A DNA stretch of 64,000 bases from Niastella koreensis GR20-10 (GCF_000246855.1 NC_016609.1:3038001-3102000), one strand, 5' to 3'; counted from the first letter of the stretch, positions 21,318 through 30,771 are shown. Translations and numbers: made by a program. The notes: generated by a model from the letters alone, not told the origin.

Positions 21318-22547
21318 TTACTGACATCCCGAATTGAGAAACTTTATCGTGGTTTTGTTAAGATCGCTGTAGAACTGGTGCCCTGCGAACATCACATCTA
21401 TCTGCATGTTTACAAAATAACGCTGCAGCACATTCAATGAATTATAAGTTGGATAGGCAGCTGAATTAGCCAGGCAAATTTTTGAAACACTGTCAGAGTT
21501 TGCTTTTATAAAGTTTTTACTGGTAAGCCAGTTGTTATTCTTTAACTCTTTGAAAAACGCCGTGGAAGTAGCAACGCTGATATCAGATTCCCGCGCAAAC
21601 CGCTCGGGATAAACCGGGCTACGGTCATTTATAAAATATTTGCTGCATATGCCGCGGCTGCTGAGTCCCTGCGAATAAGTAAGTGCATCGGCATTACCGG
21701 TAGGGCCCACTTCGGGCTGGTCGTCGTTCTTTGCCATGCAGAACTGGTAAGGGATGGTAGATACATCAAAGATCACTTTATATGCCTGCGCACAATAAGA
21801 CACGCCTGTTTTAAATTTGAACAAATACGATAAGCAGCAGGAATAGGCGCCGCCATTGCTCATGCCGATCGAATACAGAGGCAACGACCGGTTAACAGAA
21901 CCTCTTGTATAAAATGTATCGCGAATGGCTTTTATATTGCCCATATCAACATTGGTGGTACTATCAACCGGGCTTGTTTTCCATTGCAGGGAGCCATTAC
22001 CGTTTATATCACTGTTCAAAGACACTTCTTCCGCTTCTGTAACAATGATGCCATACCCGGCCGTTACCAGGTCTTTCATCATTTGTATCCACTCATAATT
22101 GGTAACCAGGTTCAGCGCACTGCCATTGGAGCCATGCAACAGAAAAACCACTCCTTTTTGCGAAGCGGGAAAACAGGAATATACGTTCTTTGAAACGTTC
22201 ACGCCTTTGATCTTCTCATACTTCAACGAAAGCGGCGTAATGGCCTTTTGGCTGGCGGTTACAGTCACATTCTGCGCCGGCATAATAAATATATTATGCC
22301 ATTCACCGCTGTTCTGCAACAAACTGGTGTAGCCCGTCCACTGGTCAAATACGTAATTATCCGATGTGGGATTTCCCCAAATATGCACGGTATCACCGAT
22401 CTTGTAAGTGCCGCTTCCATAACCGTTTACAACGGTAACGGCAGCGCTGTCTGAATTAGTGACTGGCGCAGGGGAATCATTGGACGACTTCTGACAGGAA
22501 CAGAATAATAGTAAAGCGTTCAGGCTAAGGGCTAAAATGCGTTTCAT
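21318..22547 (-). CDS. Alpha/beta-hydrolase lipoprotein with N-terminal InlB-type repeat
   Basis: 409 residues. Lipoprotein signal ending LLLFCSC, then a Ser/Asp-rich linker and a small divergent InlB-B-type repeat (VTVVNGYGSGTYKIGDTVHI, with FDQWTG, about residues 38-105). The hydrolase domain shows the oxyanion strand VVFLLHGSNGSA, the nucleophile elbow GMSNGGA and a C-terminal AGHQFYSD that may hold the catalytic His. It resembles PHB-depolymerase/feruloyl-esterase-like enzymes, but the substrate cannot be read. The repeat domain probably presents the enzyme at the cell surface. It stands alone between the regulator and the peptidase gene. Confidence 0.75.
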   Translation of the reverse strand: MKRILALSLNALLLFCSCQKSSNDSPAPVTNSDSAAVTVVNGYGSGTYKIGDTVHIWGNPTSDNYVFDQWTGYTSLLQNSGEWHNIFIMPAQNVTVTASQKAITPLSLKYEKIKGVNVSKNVYSCFPASQKGVVFLLHGSNGSALNLVTNYEWIQMMKDLVTAGYGIIVTEAEEVSLNSDINGNGSLQWKTSPVDSTTNVDMGNIKAIRDTFYTRGSVNRSLPLYSIGMSNGGAYSCCLSYLFKFKTGVSYCAQAYKVIFDVSTIPYQFCMAKNDDQPEVGPTGNADALTYSQGLSSRGICSKYFINDRSPVYPERFARESDISVATSTAFFKELKNNNWLTSKNFIKANSDSVSKICLANSAAYPTYNSLNVLQRYFVNMQIDVMFAGHQFYSDLNKTTIKFLNSGCQ

Positions 22548-22626
22548 ACTTCATACAAAACGCGGCCTTGTATAAATAATTGTACTTATATCAATTATTC
22601 TGTACCTGTTGCAGGCTGCACTCCAG

Positions 22627-24159
22627 CTACGGTTTGGGCAATTCTTTGCGGGGAATCTTTGCATCCCGTTGAGCTGTATTATAAACAAAGCTGGCCACAA
22701 TGATGGCCGCTTGCTTCAGGTCGTCTGCAACCAGGTGATCATAAGTATCCATATTGGTATGATGCGTACGGGTATCATATTCTAATTTGTCCTGGATGAA
22801 TTGAAACCCGGGAATGCCAACCGCATCAAACGACAGGTGATCTGTACCGCCCGTATTATCGATGGTAAGTGTTTTGGCTCCCATATCATTAAAAGGGGCC
22901 AGCCAGCTGTTAAAAATGGGTCGCACCTGTTGATTTTGCTGCAGGTAAACGCCTCGGATCTTTCCGCTGCCATTGTCCAGGTTGTAATAAGCCGAGATTG
23001 TCGAATGCTCCGGCATCAGCTCCATTTTGGCTGGGTCGGCAAAGTGATTCTTTACATAATTGCGGGAGCCGAACAACCCTTCTTCTTCCCCACTCCACAA
23101 CGCAATGCGAATGGTACGGCGTGGCTGCACGTTCAGGGCTTTCAGAATGCGAACAGCTTCCATCATTACAGCACAACCTGCCGCGTTATCGGTTGCTCCT
23201 GTAGCTGCATGCCAGGAATCAAGATGACCGCCCATCATCACCACTTCACTTTTAAGGGTGGGATCTGTTCCGGGTATCTCCGCCAGCACATTATACGCTT
23301 TGAGATCATCCTTGTAAAACGAAGTTTTTACATCCGCCTCAATTTCCACTTTCTGACCATTACCTATCAGGCGTTGCAAACGCAGGTAATCATCGCTTGA
23401 CAACATGACGTTGGCTGGAACTTCTTCTGCATCTTTCGCATAAGAGCCGCCCCCGCCTACAAATACGGTCCCATCGTTTCCATTTGGGTTAAAGCTTAAG
23501 ATCAATGCAGGCTTTTCCTTATTCAGCAGCTGATTGATCCGGCGTTGCATCTCAACCGGTACCCAATTGCCCGTTTGCTGCCGGCGGCGGCTTTCGACCT
23601 GTGGCTTGGGTTCGGCTGCAGCCATCTTTTCCAACGCAGAATCTGTAAACCGGCCGGCATCAGCTTCAAAGGACGGTTTCAGTGTAGTTGGCGTCCATAT
23701 CATCACAATCTTTCCTTTTAACTTACCTGTATATGGTGCAAAATCAAGCGTGTCTTTTATTTTCAATAAAACAATCTCACCACTAAGCATCTTTTTACCA
23801 GGAGTTCCACCCGTCCAGGCGCGTGGAATAGCCAGTAAGGGTTGGTAATAGGGCGCCGTCATGGCTACATAGCAATGCTCCTGTTGCCAGCCTTTACCAA
23901 ACTCTCCCCAGGGTTCCAGTTGGGCATTTACCAGGCCCATTTTTGTAAACTCATCCTTAGCCCAATTGGCAGCACGCATAAAACCAGGCGAGGCGGTCAA
24001 ACGCGGACCACTTACATCCGTTAGATGAAAGGCAATTTCCATGACATGCGAATTATCTGTTCCTTCTTTTTTGATTTTGCCGATCATGTCCAGGTCAACT
24101 TTTTCCTGGGCTAACGATGCGAGTGGTATAAAGCAGAAGGCAATAAGAAATTTTCTCAT
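22627..24159 (-). CDS. Secreted M28-family zinc aminopeptidase with PA domain
   Basis: 510 residues with a signal peptide (MRKFLIAFCFIPLASLA). A protease-associated (PA) insertion lies at about residues 130-260. The M28 core has the co-catalytic zinc ligands: His in MMGGHLDSWH, Asp in GATDNAAG, catalytic Glu-Glu in WSGEEEGLFGS, Asp in YYNLDNGSGK and His in GGTDHLSFD. All expected ligands are present, so it should be active as a periplasmic or secreted aminopeptidase or carboxypeptidase. It is followed leftward after 79 bp by the hydrolase lipoprotein and preceded by the barrel/GLPGLI pair. Confidence 0.92.
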   Translation of the reverse strand: MRKFLIAFCFIPLASLAQEKVDLDMIGKIKKEGTDNSHVMEIAFHLTDVSGPRLTASPGFMRAANWAKDEFTKMGLVNAQLEPWGEFGKGWQQEHCYVAMTAPYYQPLLAIPRAWTGGTPGKKMLSGEIVLLKIKDTLDFAPYTGKLKGKIVMIWTPTTLKPSFEADAGRFTDSALEKMAAAEPKPQVESRRRQQTGNWVPVEMQRRINQLLNKEKPALILSFNPNGNDGTVFVGGGGSYAKDAEEVPANVMLSSDDYLRLQRLIGNGQKVEIEADVKTSFYKDDLKAYNVLAEIPGTDPTLKSEVVMMGGHLDSWHAATGATDNAAGCAVMMEAVRILKALNVQPRRTIRIALWSGEEEGLFGSRNYVKNHFADPAKMELMPEHSTISAYYNLDNGSGKIRGVYLQQNQQVRPIFNSWLAPFNDMGAKTLTIDNTGGTDHLSFDAVGIPGFQFIQDKLEYDTRTHHTNMDTYDHLVADDLKQAAIIVASFVYNTAQRDAKIPRKELPKP

Positions 24160-24210
24160 GCGTGTTTTGATTTGAAATTACATATAAATCCGTTCCGGTT
24201 GTATATAGTT

Positions 24211-26889
24211 TCAAATTTTAAACATCGCTTTAAGCATAACAATTCTGCCGGGAAGCGTATAGGAGCTGGCCGTAAACATATTTGCCTGAAGATAAAACGC
24301 CTTATAGGTTTTTACATTCAGCATATTAACAGCGCTGAGTTCAAATTTGGTTTTCCCTTTATTGGGTTTGAATTTCACCGAGCCATCGGCAAAAAAATAT
24401 TGCAGATCGGGGTTGCCTGCCCGCCGGGTAAAGTAATACTCCCCAGACAACCTGAATTGCACATTGGTAAGCGGGTTATATTCAACCGAAGCCTGCTGCT
24501 GCAGTTGGTTGATATGATTGGCTGATGCAGCTGCCGCAGCATGACTGCCTGTTTGGATAAATGTGGCGTTATAGTCAATAGCCACCTGTTTTCCTGCTTT
24601 GATGTTGGCGCCGAGCGAACCGGTTTTAGTGATGGTATTGAATGACAGTAACTGATCATTCTGCAATTGCACCGACCGGGTGTGCTGCCATTGCAAACCG
24701 GCGCTGAAGGTGGTCTTCAACGCAAAGAAATATTTGCTCGCTGTGCTGCTAACCGCCCATGAACCGGCAGCATTGGGATAAGGCAGCATAACCTGTTGCT
24801 GCAGGTTATTGGTAATGATCGCTGAGGCGATCTTATTAGCGGCGGGATGGTCATAACTGATATTCAGGCTGGCGAACAACATTTGCAACGATTTGCGGTA
24901 ACTAAAGCCGGCTGAGGCTTTCTGGTCGCGTTTTTCAATCAGTTCTGCGCTGTTTGCATAAAGCGTCAGGTAGTCTTTCAGGATATAACCCTGGTAAATA
25001 TCTTCTATGGTCCCCATCTGGTTGCGGTAGTTATAGGAGAGAAAAAGATAATTCTCGGGGCTAACCTGGTACTTTATTCTTAAAAGCGGGTTATAATAAA
25101 CCCGTGTCAACTGTTTGTTCAGCGCATAGCGGTTGTCGGAATAATTGAGCTGCTGCAGGCTTACCGGCAGGCTGAGGTTTGCCTGCAGGACAGGTCCGGG
25201 CAGGTCATAGTCAGCTTCCGCATATACCTTCGTCCTGGTCCAGCTCAGATTATTCATGGAGCTGTCGGATACCTGGTTGATCTTGTCATCAACCTGCACC
25301 ACATCAAGGCCTGACCTTAATTTTTGCGATTGAACACTGAACCCCGCCTTAAAACTCTGGGTGATGAAATTAGCCGGTATTTTAAGCGACAGGTAATTGG
25401 TGGTGTACCATGTTGGAACATTTACCCGCTGGATCAACTGCGCATACTTGTTATTGCCATTGAAAATTTCCGGTTCATAATCAGGGCCGATGGTCCTGTA
25501 TTCCGGTTCGGCCGAATGACTGACATAGGAATAAGCCTGTATAATATGGTTTGATCGTAAAGATCTTATCAGGTTAAATTCATTGGAGAAGCTCAGCGGT
25601 TTATCATGAAGCACCTGTTCCAGCGTGGCGTTGTTCGTGTTCAGGTTGGAATAATAAGCGGTTTGGCTGTTATCCAGCACCAACGCATCATTAAGATAAT
25701 ACCTGTTCCTGTTAATGTTGAACGTAAATTGAGTATGCAGCAGATCGGTTCGGGAACGTTTTTGCTGGGTGCTGTAATACGCCACGGTATCGCCGGGTAA
25801 AAAAATGGTGCTTACCTGGCTGTAATCCTGTCGCTGGTTGTCGTGAAAATACCAGGCGTTTAACTTAATCTGTATGTCGTGACGGAATTTGAGGAGGTTA
25901 TTGAGGTTGAGCAACCCGGATTGATTGAACAAATACCGGCTGCGCGATAAGGCCGGGTTATTTACCGTGCCGAGTGAAAGCAGCGCAGCCGGCATAGCAT
26001 TATCGACAAGCTGTTCGTGATTGCTTAAGTTATGGGCAACCAGCTCCTGCTGTGGATCGTACCCGGTGTTGTTGCCTTTAAGATAATTAATAGCCTTGTA
26101 ATTATCTTTAAACATCATTGCGTTCAGATCAACGTCATAATGGTGTGGCAGGCCCGCCCCTACGCTCTCCTGCCCGATCAGTTGCATTTTCGCGCCTTTT
26201 TTTATGGTCAGGTTCAGGGCCACATCATCGCTCATCACCTTGTTTCGCAATACTTTTACCGGTTGATCATTTTGTATAACCTGCACCTGCTCCACCACGC
26301 CATGGGGAATAGTGCTGGTAGCAATATTGTATTTGTCATCCAGCAGGTTATCGCCATCAATATACACATTAGAGACCGGTTTATTATTATAATAGATCGT
26401 TCCGTCGGAACTAACCGTTATGCCTGGCAGCTTTTTAATCACGTCACCGATCACCATATCCTGGGCGCCCGCAAAAGCAGACACCTTGTAGGCAAGCGTA
26501 TCGCCATGTGCGCGCAAAACAGGCCGGCTGTTTCTGATCTCTACAGATTGCAGCTGGTTTGCCGAAACGCTTAGTATAAAGTCATAGGCAAGGTGTGCGT
26601 CTGTTATTGGCCGGCTCCGGGTTTTGTAACCGATACTCATCACTTTTATTACCAGTTTGCTTACAGGCGTATTGGCAGGGAGTGATAACGTATAAGCGCC
26701 ACCGGCATCCGTAACAGCGTAACCAATAATCCGGTTGTTAACGGAATCCACCAGGTTAATGCTGGCATAGGGAACAGCCTTTCCGGTACTATCCGTTACC
26801 CTGCCCCGGATATTTTGCGCCAGGCCGGCAAGAGAAAGTAATAAGGCGATAAGGGACAGGTTCAACACCTTTATACACCTGTTCGTCAT
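24211..26889 (-). CDS. Outer-membrane beta-barrel protein, TonB-receptor-like with CarboxypepD_reg N-terminus
   Basis: 892 residues. Signal peptide (LSLIALLLSLAGLAQ), then a carboxypeptidase-regulatory-like domain (IRGRVTDSTGKAVPYASINL, about residues 25-110), a plug-like region (DVIKKLPGITVSSDGTIYYN; VSNVYIDGDNLL) and a long C-terminal barrel ending in FKI. This is the OMP_b-brl_3 type of outer-membrane protein, related to TonB-dependent transporters; no TonB box was verified. Its ATG overlaps the GLPGLI stop by four bases (ATGA), so the two are translationally coupled. Such pairs are common in Bacteroidota; the cargo is unknown. Confidence 0.85.
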   Translation of the reverse strand: MTNRCIKVLNLSLIALLLSLAGLAQNIRGRVTDSTGKAVPYASINLVDSVNNRIIGYAVTDAGGAYTLSLPANTPVSKLVIKVMSIGYKTRSRPITDAHLAYDFILSVSANQLQSVEIRNSRPVLRAHGDTLAYKVSAFAGAQDMVIGDVIKKLPGITVSSDGTIYYNNKPVSNVYIDGDNLLDDKYNIATSTIPHGVVEQVQVIQNDQPVKVLRNKVMSDDVALNLTIKKGAKMQLIGQESVGAGLPHHYDVDLNAMMFKDNYKAINYLKGNNTGYDPQQELVAHNLSNHEQLVDNAMPAALLSLGTVNNPALSRSRYLFNQSGLLNLNNLLKFRHDIQIKLNAWYFHDNQRQDYSQVSTIFLPGDTVAYYSTQQKRSRTDLLHTQFTFNINRNRYYLNDALVLDNSQTAYYSNLNTNNATLEQVLHDKPLSFSNEFNLIRSLRSNHIIQAYSYVSHSAEPEYRTIGPDYEPEIFNGNNKYAQLIQRVNVPTWYTTNYLSLKIPANFITQSFKAGFSVQSQKLRSGLDVVQVDDKINQVSDSSMNNLSWTRTKVYAEADYDLPGPVLQANLSLPVSLQQLNYSDNRYALNKQLTRVYYNPLLRIKYQVSPENYLFLSYNYRNQMGTIEDIYQGYILKDYLTLYANSAELIEKRDQKASAGFSYRKSLQMLFASLNISYDHPAANKIASAIITNNLQQQVMLPYPNAAGSWAVSSTASKYFFALKTTFSAGLQWQHTRSVQLQNDQLLSFNTITKTGSLGANIKAGKQVAIDYNATFIQTGSHAAAAASANHINQLQQQASVEYNPLTNVQFRLSGEYYFTRRAGNPDLQYFFADGSVKFKPNKGKTKFELSAVNMLNVKTYKAFYLQANMFTASSYTLPGRIVMLKAMFKI

Positions 26890-27812
26890 TTTTCGGGAAG
26901 TTCTATGGGATTATTCATCACAGCGCCGGGAGTTCCTTTAGGCCCAGGACCTCTTTTAATCATTACATGATCCTGCTGAGGCCCGTCGCCCCGGTTGACA
27001 GACGCATTAATGGCTTGTGCAAACGCCTCTGGGTCCTTCTCCATGGCGGCCCGCAGCTTATCGAACTCCTTTTGGGTAATTTTGGTATACCGGGCCGGCG
27101 GCGCTATCATATTGGGGTCATCATTCAATCCCCGCAGGATCGGCGGCAGATCCTTATCCTCCTTATTGCCGCCAACCGACTGGTCCTTTGGCGATGGAGC
27201 CATTTTCTCCACCCCGTCGAATTTAAATATCACTGTGTTTTTCGTATCATGAGCGTCTACAATAACGCCGGGCAGGCCGTTTAATTTCCAGGGACCGGTA
27301 TGTACCGGCAGATCGGGGCAAAACCATACAATATAATCCCGGCCCTTAAAATGACCGGTAGCTTGCTGGCAGTGCAGCCCGCCAAAGGTGGCCGTGTCGC
27401 TGCTGATCTTCCAGTCTATAACAGGCATGGGGCCTTCTATCAGGTATTCGTTAACCATCACGGCATCCTTGGTGAACAATTTCTGCTCGGCCGGATACTG
27501 GAAATACTGGGTGCGCGAACCTGCACCGATGCGGTTAATGTTCAGGTGTCCGTCCGGACTGCTCGCTACCGCTTCAGCATACGCCTTTTTAAACTTTTGA
27601 TCAGCTACCAATCCATCGTAACTTTTGTAAGCGCTGGCGTTTTTGCCTACAAAAAGCACCGTATTTTCCAACCAGGGGTTCGCCGGGTTTGTAGTATCAC
27701 CTACATGGGTAAATTTGTAATGCACCATCAACCAGGCTGTATCGGGTTTTTGCGCTTCAGCGCCAATAAATGCCGCCAGTAAACCAACGGCCAACTGTAA
27801 TTGCTTTTTCAT
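26886..27812 (-). CDS. GLPGLI-family secreted protein
   Basis: 308 residues with a signal peptide (MKKQLQLAVGLLAAFIGAEA). The family signature is WKLNGLPGVIVDAHD (about residue 175), preceded by the conserved Cys segment GGLHCQQATGHFKGRDYIVWF. The C-terminal part is Pro-rich. Function of GLPGLI proteins is not established; they are usually encoded beside an outer-membrane TonB-type barrel, as here (4-bp overlap with the next gene). The pair diverges from the LytS/LytTR genes across 196 bp, which makes that two-component system a candidate regulator. Confidence 0.88.
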   Translation of the reverse strand: MKKQLQLAVGLLAAFIGAEAQKPDTAWLMVHYKFTHVGDTTNPANPWLENTVLFVGKNASAYKSYDGLVADQKFKKAYAEAVASSPDGHLNINRIGAGSRTQYFQYPAEQKLFTKDAVMVNEYLIEGPMPVIDWKISSDTATFGGLHCQQATGHFKGRDYIVWFCPDLPVHTGPWKLNGLPGVIVDAHDTKNTVIFKFDGVEKMAPSPKDQSVGGNKEDKDLPPILRGLNDDPNMIAPPARYTKITQKEFDKLRAAMEKDPEAFAQAINASVNRGDGPQQDHVMIKRGPGPKGTPGAVMNNPIELPEK

Positions 27813-27995
27813 GGTATGTGCTATTTTTTAAACAATACTATTGTGAGGACACTACTTTCCGAAAACTTTGGTACGAATGAGTGTTGGGCTGGGCTGAAAA
27901 CGGTTTATTTGTTATCCGGGATTTCAAAAACGCCTTGTTCAGCCACCAATCCGGCAGTTTGATCCCCTGATTTTTTGATGGTACCCGTGAAATTT

Positions 27996-28003
27996 TATCT
28001 TTG
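27996..28003 (+). promoter_or_regulatory. TAnnTTTG box directly before the LytS-type kinase gene
   Basis: TATCTTTG matches the -7 consensus and ends only five bases before the ATG at 28009. If used, the transcript would start at or near the A of the start codon, giving a leaderless mRNA, or the true start would be the second Met at 28045. Confidence 0.5.
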
Positions 28004-28008
28004 TCAAT

Positions 28009-29193
28009 ATGCTTGCAGCCAAAAAAAGATTCTGGATAGAAATAATGCTCCACCTGCTATTTTGGGCAGGCGTTTTTTATGTGCTAACGTCATTGGACAA
28101 TTCGCATATCCAGATATACGCCAGGCGGCCGGGTCCCCATATTGCCAGTGATCACGCTGATGAGCCCGGCGTCTCCGCCTATGTGTATATTATTCTCCTT
28201 TCCCTCGTCCTGCTTTTTTATGGCAATGTATTTTGGGTGTTCCGGAAAGTTATCCGGTATAAAAGGGACGCCATCCGGCTGGCCATCTGCGCCGGCTGGT
28301 TTGCGATGGTATTTGGTGCGAACTACCTTATCGATGGCCCTTTGTTCAATCGGGCAAACCCAGACCCCGTGCCGCCGCCCCCGCAAATGAAAGCAAGATT
28401 AGACAGCATATTCAGCGCCCCCCATCCTGACACTGTTTTCACCCGGCCCCCTTTCGATGCCGTCAACTTCACCGTCCGTAACTGGCTGCACATGCAGCCT
28501 TATATATTGTTTGCTTTCCTTGTAATTGAGGGTTTAGCTATTGCCTATTTCTTTCTGAAGGAATGGGCAAGAAGCGAACTCAGGCGAACCCAGTTACAAG
28601 CCAACCAGCTGAGTACCGAGATCAAGTTCCTTAAATCGCAGATCAACCCGCATTTCCTGTTCAATACCCTCAACAACCTGTTTTCGATGGCGCAAGCCAA
28701 AGAAAACGATGAGCTGGCCGACGGCATTTTAAAATTGTCCGGCATGATGCGCTATATGCTGTATGACAGCAACGAAGAAAGAGTTCCACTTGGCAAGGAG
28801 ATCGCCTACCTGGAAGAATGCATTACGCTTAATAAACTGCGTTATGCCGATGAAGAAGTGTTGGTAACGTTTGAACACCCGGGACATAATGCCGACGTGA
28901 ACATTGCACCCATGCTGTTTATCCCCTTTGTGGAGAATGCCTTTAAGCACGGCGTTGCCATCGGGCAGCGAGGGGCCATACAAATAGCCATAACCGTTTC
29001 CGGCGGAAAACTGAACTTTAGCTGTGTGAACAGGGATTACAGCGCTATCAAAAAAATGGAAATGAATATAAGCGGCATCGGGTTGGAAAATGTAAAACGA
29101 AGGCTGGAACTGGTGTACCCGGGTAAACACCAGTTGATGATCAATAATGAATCCGGTAAATTTATGGTTAATCTTGAAATCGACCTGTCATGA
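28009..29193 (+). CDS. Sensor histidine kinase, LytS/YpdA (His_kinase) family
   Basis: 394 residues. Four predicted membrane helices in the first 190 residues (IEIMLHLLFWAGVFYVL; VYIILLSLVLLFYG; LAICAGWFAMVFGANYL; ILFAFLVIEGLAIAYFF), then the His_kinase domain with phospho-acceptor His in QINPHFLFNTLNN and a HATPase end with PFVENAFKHG and GIGLENVKRRL. An extracytoplasmic loop of about 60 residues lies between helices 3 and 4. It overlaps the LytTR gene by four bases (ATGA). It would phosphorylate the regulator encoded next. The KKRFWIEI start is typical of the family, supporting the Met at 28009. Confidence 0.92.
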   Translation: MLAAKKRFWIEIMLHLLFWAGVFYVLTSLDNSHIQIYARRPGPHIASDHADEPGVSAYVYIILLSLVLLFYGNVFWVFRKVIRYKRDAIRLAICAGWFAMVFGANYLIDGPLFNRANPDPVPPPPQMKARLDSIFSAPHPDTVFTRPPFDAVNFTVRNWLHMQPYILFAFLVIEGLAIAYFFLKEWARSELRRTQLQANQLSTEIKFLKSQINPHFLFNTLNNLFSMAQAKENDELADGILKLSGMMRYMLYDSNEERVPLGKEIAYLEECITLNKLRYADEEVLVTFEHPGHNADVNIAPMLFIPFVENAFKHGVAIGQRGAIQIAITVSGGKLNFSCVNRDYSAIKKMEMNISGIGLENVKRRLELVYPGKHQLMINNESGKFMVNLEIDLS

Positions 29194-29882
29194 TAACCTG
29201 TATAGCCATTGACGACGAACCGAAAGCCCTGGAAGTGATAGAACGGTATTGCCAAAAAATTGAATCAGTCAGCCTCAGGGCTACCTTTCGTGAACCACTC
29301 AAAGCAATAGCGTTCCTGAACCGCGAAAAGATCGACCTGATCTTCCTCGATATCAATATGCCGGAGATCAACGGCATGCAATTGCTGCAAACCCTGTCGC
29401 CACGCCCCCTGATCATTTTCACTACCGCCTATAGCCAGTACGCCGTGGAAAGTTATGAGCTGAACGCGGTGGATTATTTGCTGAAGCCGGCCACATTTGA
29501 ACGCTTCCTGATGGCCATCAATAAAGCTGGGGCTGCATTGGCGACAAAAAATACCCCCGTTACGAATGACGACGCTGCTGTGTTTATTAAAAGCGGGCCG
29601 CAGACCTACCGGGTTAAGATAGGCGAGATCCTGTACCTGGAAAAGAATGGCAATTACATTACCGTTCATTTGAAAGACGGGAATATCCTGATCCGTGAAA
29701 ATATGAGTGACATTTTTGACCTGCTGCCGGCGCCGGATTTTATCCGGGTACATAAATCATATGTGGTGGGGATCAGGCATATCAGTATGATCGAAGTACA
29801 TCAGCTTATTGTAAATGGTGAAAAGATCCCTGTTGGGAGCACTTACCGCGAATCGCTTCGCGACCGGCTGGGGATTGGGTAA
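29190..29882 (+). CDS. Response regulator with LytTR DNA-binding domain
   Basis: 230 residues. Receiver domain with acidic pocket IDDEP and phospho-acceptor Asp54 in IFLDINMPEI, the conserved Thr in IIFTTAY and Lys in LLKP. The C-terminal LytTR domain (about 135-228) shows ILYLEKNGNYITVHL and FIRVHKSYVV, both typical. LytTR proteins bind pairs of short direct repeats one or two helical turns apart. The target here is unknown; candidates are the divergent GLPGLI operon and, more speculatively, the 20-21 bp repeats before the two lipoprotein cassettes. The gene ends 8 bp from the convergent VOC gene. Confidence 0.93.
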   Translation: MITCIAIDDEPKALEVIERYCQKIESVSLRATFREPLKAIAFLNREKIDLIFLDINMPEINGMQLLQTLSPRPLIIFTTAYSQYAVESYELNAVDYLLKPATFERFLMAINKAGAALATKNTPVTNDDAAVFIKSGPQTYRVKIGEILYLEKNGNYITVHLKDGNILIRENMSDIFDLLPAPDFIRVHKSYVVGIRHISMIEVHQLIVNGEKIPVGSTYRESLRDRLGIG

Positions 29883-29890
29883 ATTCATCT

Positions 29891-30343
29891 TTATTTATCA
29901 CCCAGTTCTTCTGCCAGCCCAATAAGCAATCCTTCGTGCCCCCGGATGTAGCAGAGCCGGTAAATATTCTCATACTGCACCACTTCGCCAACGAGTGTAG
30001 CGCCCTGTTTGTACAGCCTGGTGAGCGTTTCGTCAAGGTTGTCAACGGTGAACATGATGCGTAGGTAACCAAGCGCATTAACAGGAGACGTTCTGTGATC
30101 TTCAACCGTTGGCGGGGTAAGAAATCGCGAAAGCTCCAGGCGGCTGTGGCCATCGGGGGTAACCATCATCGCTATCTCCACACGCTGGTCACCCAGGCCG
30201 GTGACGCATCCCGCCCACTCTCCTTCCACGTTGCCCCGTCCTTCCAGTTTCAGACCTAATTCGGTGAAAAAAGTTATGGCGCCATCGAGCGATTCCACAA
30301 CGATGCCGACATTGTGCATTACCGGTAAATTATTTTTTGCCAT
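29891..30343 (-). CDS. VOC-superfamily protein (glyoxalase/dioxygenase-like)
   Basis: 150 residues forming two beta-alpha-beta-beta-beta modules: HNVGIVVESLDGAITFFTEL at the N-terminus and YLRIMFTVDNLDETLTRL in the second half. Possible metal ligands are His10 (MHNVGIVV), Glu/His in the middle and the Glu in GHEGLLIGLAE. Members include glyoxalase I, extradiol dioxygenases and fosfomycin-resistance proteins; the reaction cannot be chosen from sequence. Monocistronic, convergent with the LytTR gene. Confidence 0.82.
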   Translation of the reverse strand: MAKNNLPVMHNVGIVVESLDGAITFFTELGLKLEGRGNVEGEWAGCVTGLGDQRVEIAMMVTPDGHSRLELSRFLTPPTVEDHRTSPVNALGYLRIMFTVDNLDETLTRLYKQGATLVGEVVQYENIYRLCYIRGHEGLLIGLAEELGDK

Positions 30344-30437
30344 AGTTTATTTCGTTTTACCAGGAAGATACCAGGCATTGTTCGCCGGGTTTGGCGAAAA
30401 ATAACAAAACCATTCAGATGATACCAACGGCCAGCTT

Positions 30438-30587
30438 TTAATGTCTTTTGAAATATTGTATTTCCCGCTCATGCTTTTGAGCAGCTGCCAATGAACTGAA
30501 TGTGCCGAGGTTTCTCCTTTTATTTGTTTTAGGGTCTTTCTTTCGCGAATACAAACGGTATTCTCCGGACTTTAATTTTCTGATCAT
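30438..30587 (-). CDS. Conserved 49-residue basic protein
   Basis: ATG at 30585-30587, TAA at 30438-30440. It starts MIRKLKSGEYRLYSRKKDP, continues KRRNLGTFSS and ends with HEREIQYFKRH; about one third of the residues are Lys or Arg. I recognise this as a small protein widely found in bacteria with nearly the same sequence and no known function. The strong positive charge suggests nucleic-acid binding. It lies 94 bp after the VOC gene start, within an otherwise empty 428-bp interval, and reads leftward. The overlapping upstream ATG (30595-30597, MTCYDQ) is in another frame. Confidence 0.75.
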   Translation of the reverse strand: MIRKLKSGEYRLYSRKKDPKTNKRRNLGTFSSLAAAQKHEREIQYFKRH

Positions 30588-30771
30588 AACAAGTCATTTT
30601 ATACCAGATTTGCAATTGTTATGCCGTCAATTACCGGCACTATCACAATAATTTTTTCAATTTCCGGAAACTCAGCGTTAACACTGAATATAGTGATGTA
30701 GATCACATCGGAGCCTGAGATTTTCTACCGAGCTTTGTGGTCTGCTCGATAACTATCAAACTGTCATTTAC

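Noticed and set aside
22801-23400. 199-aa plus-strand frame
   Set aside because: Antisense shadow of the M28 peptidase, whose catalytic motifs are intact on the minus strand.
26032-26574. 180-aa plus-strand frame
   Set aside because: Antisense to the outer-membrane barrel gene; His/Ile-rich composition typical of a shadow frame.
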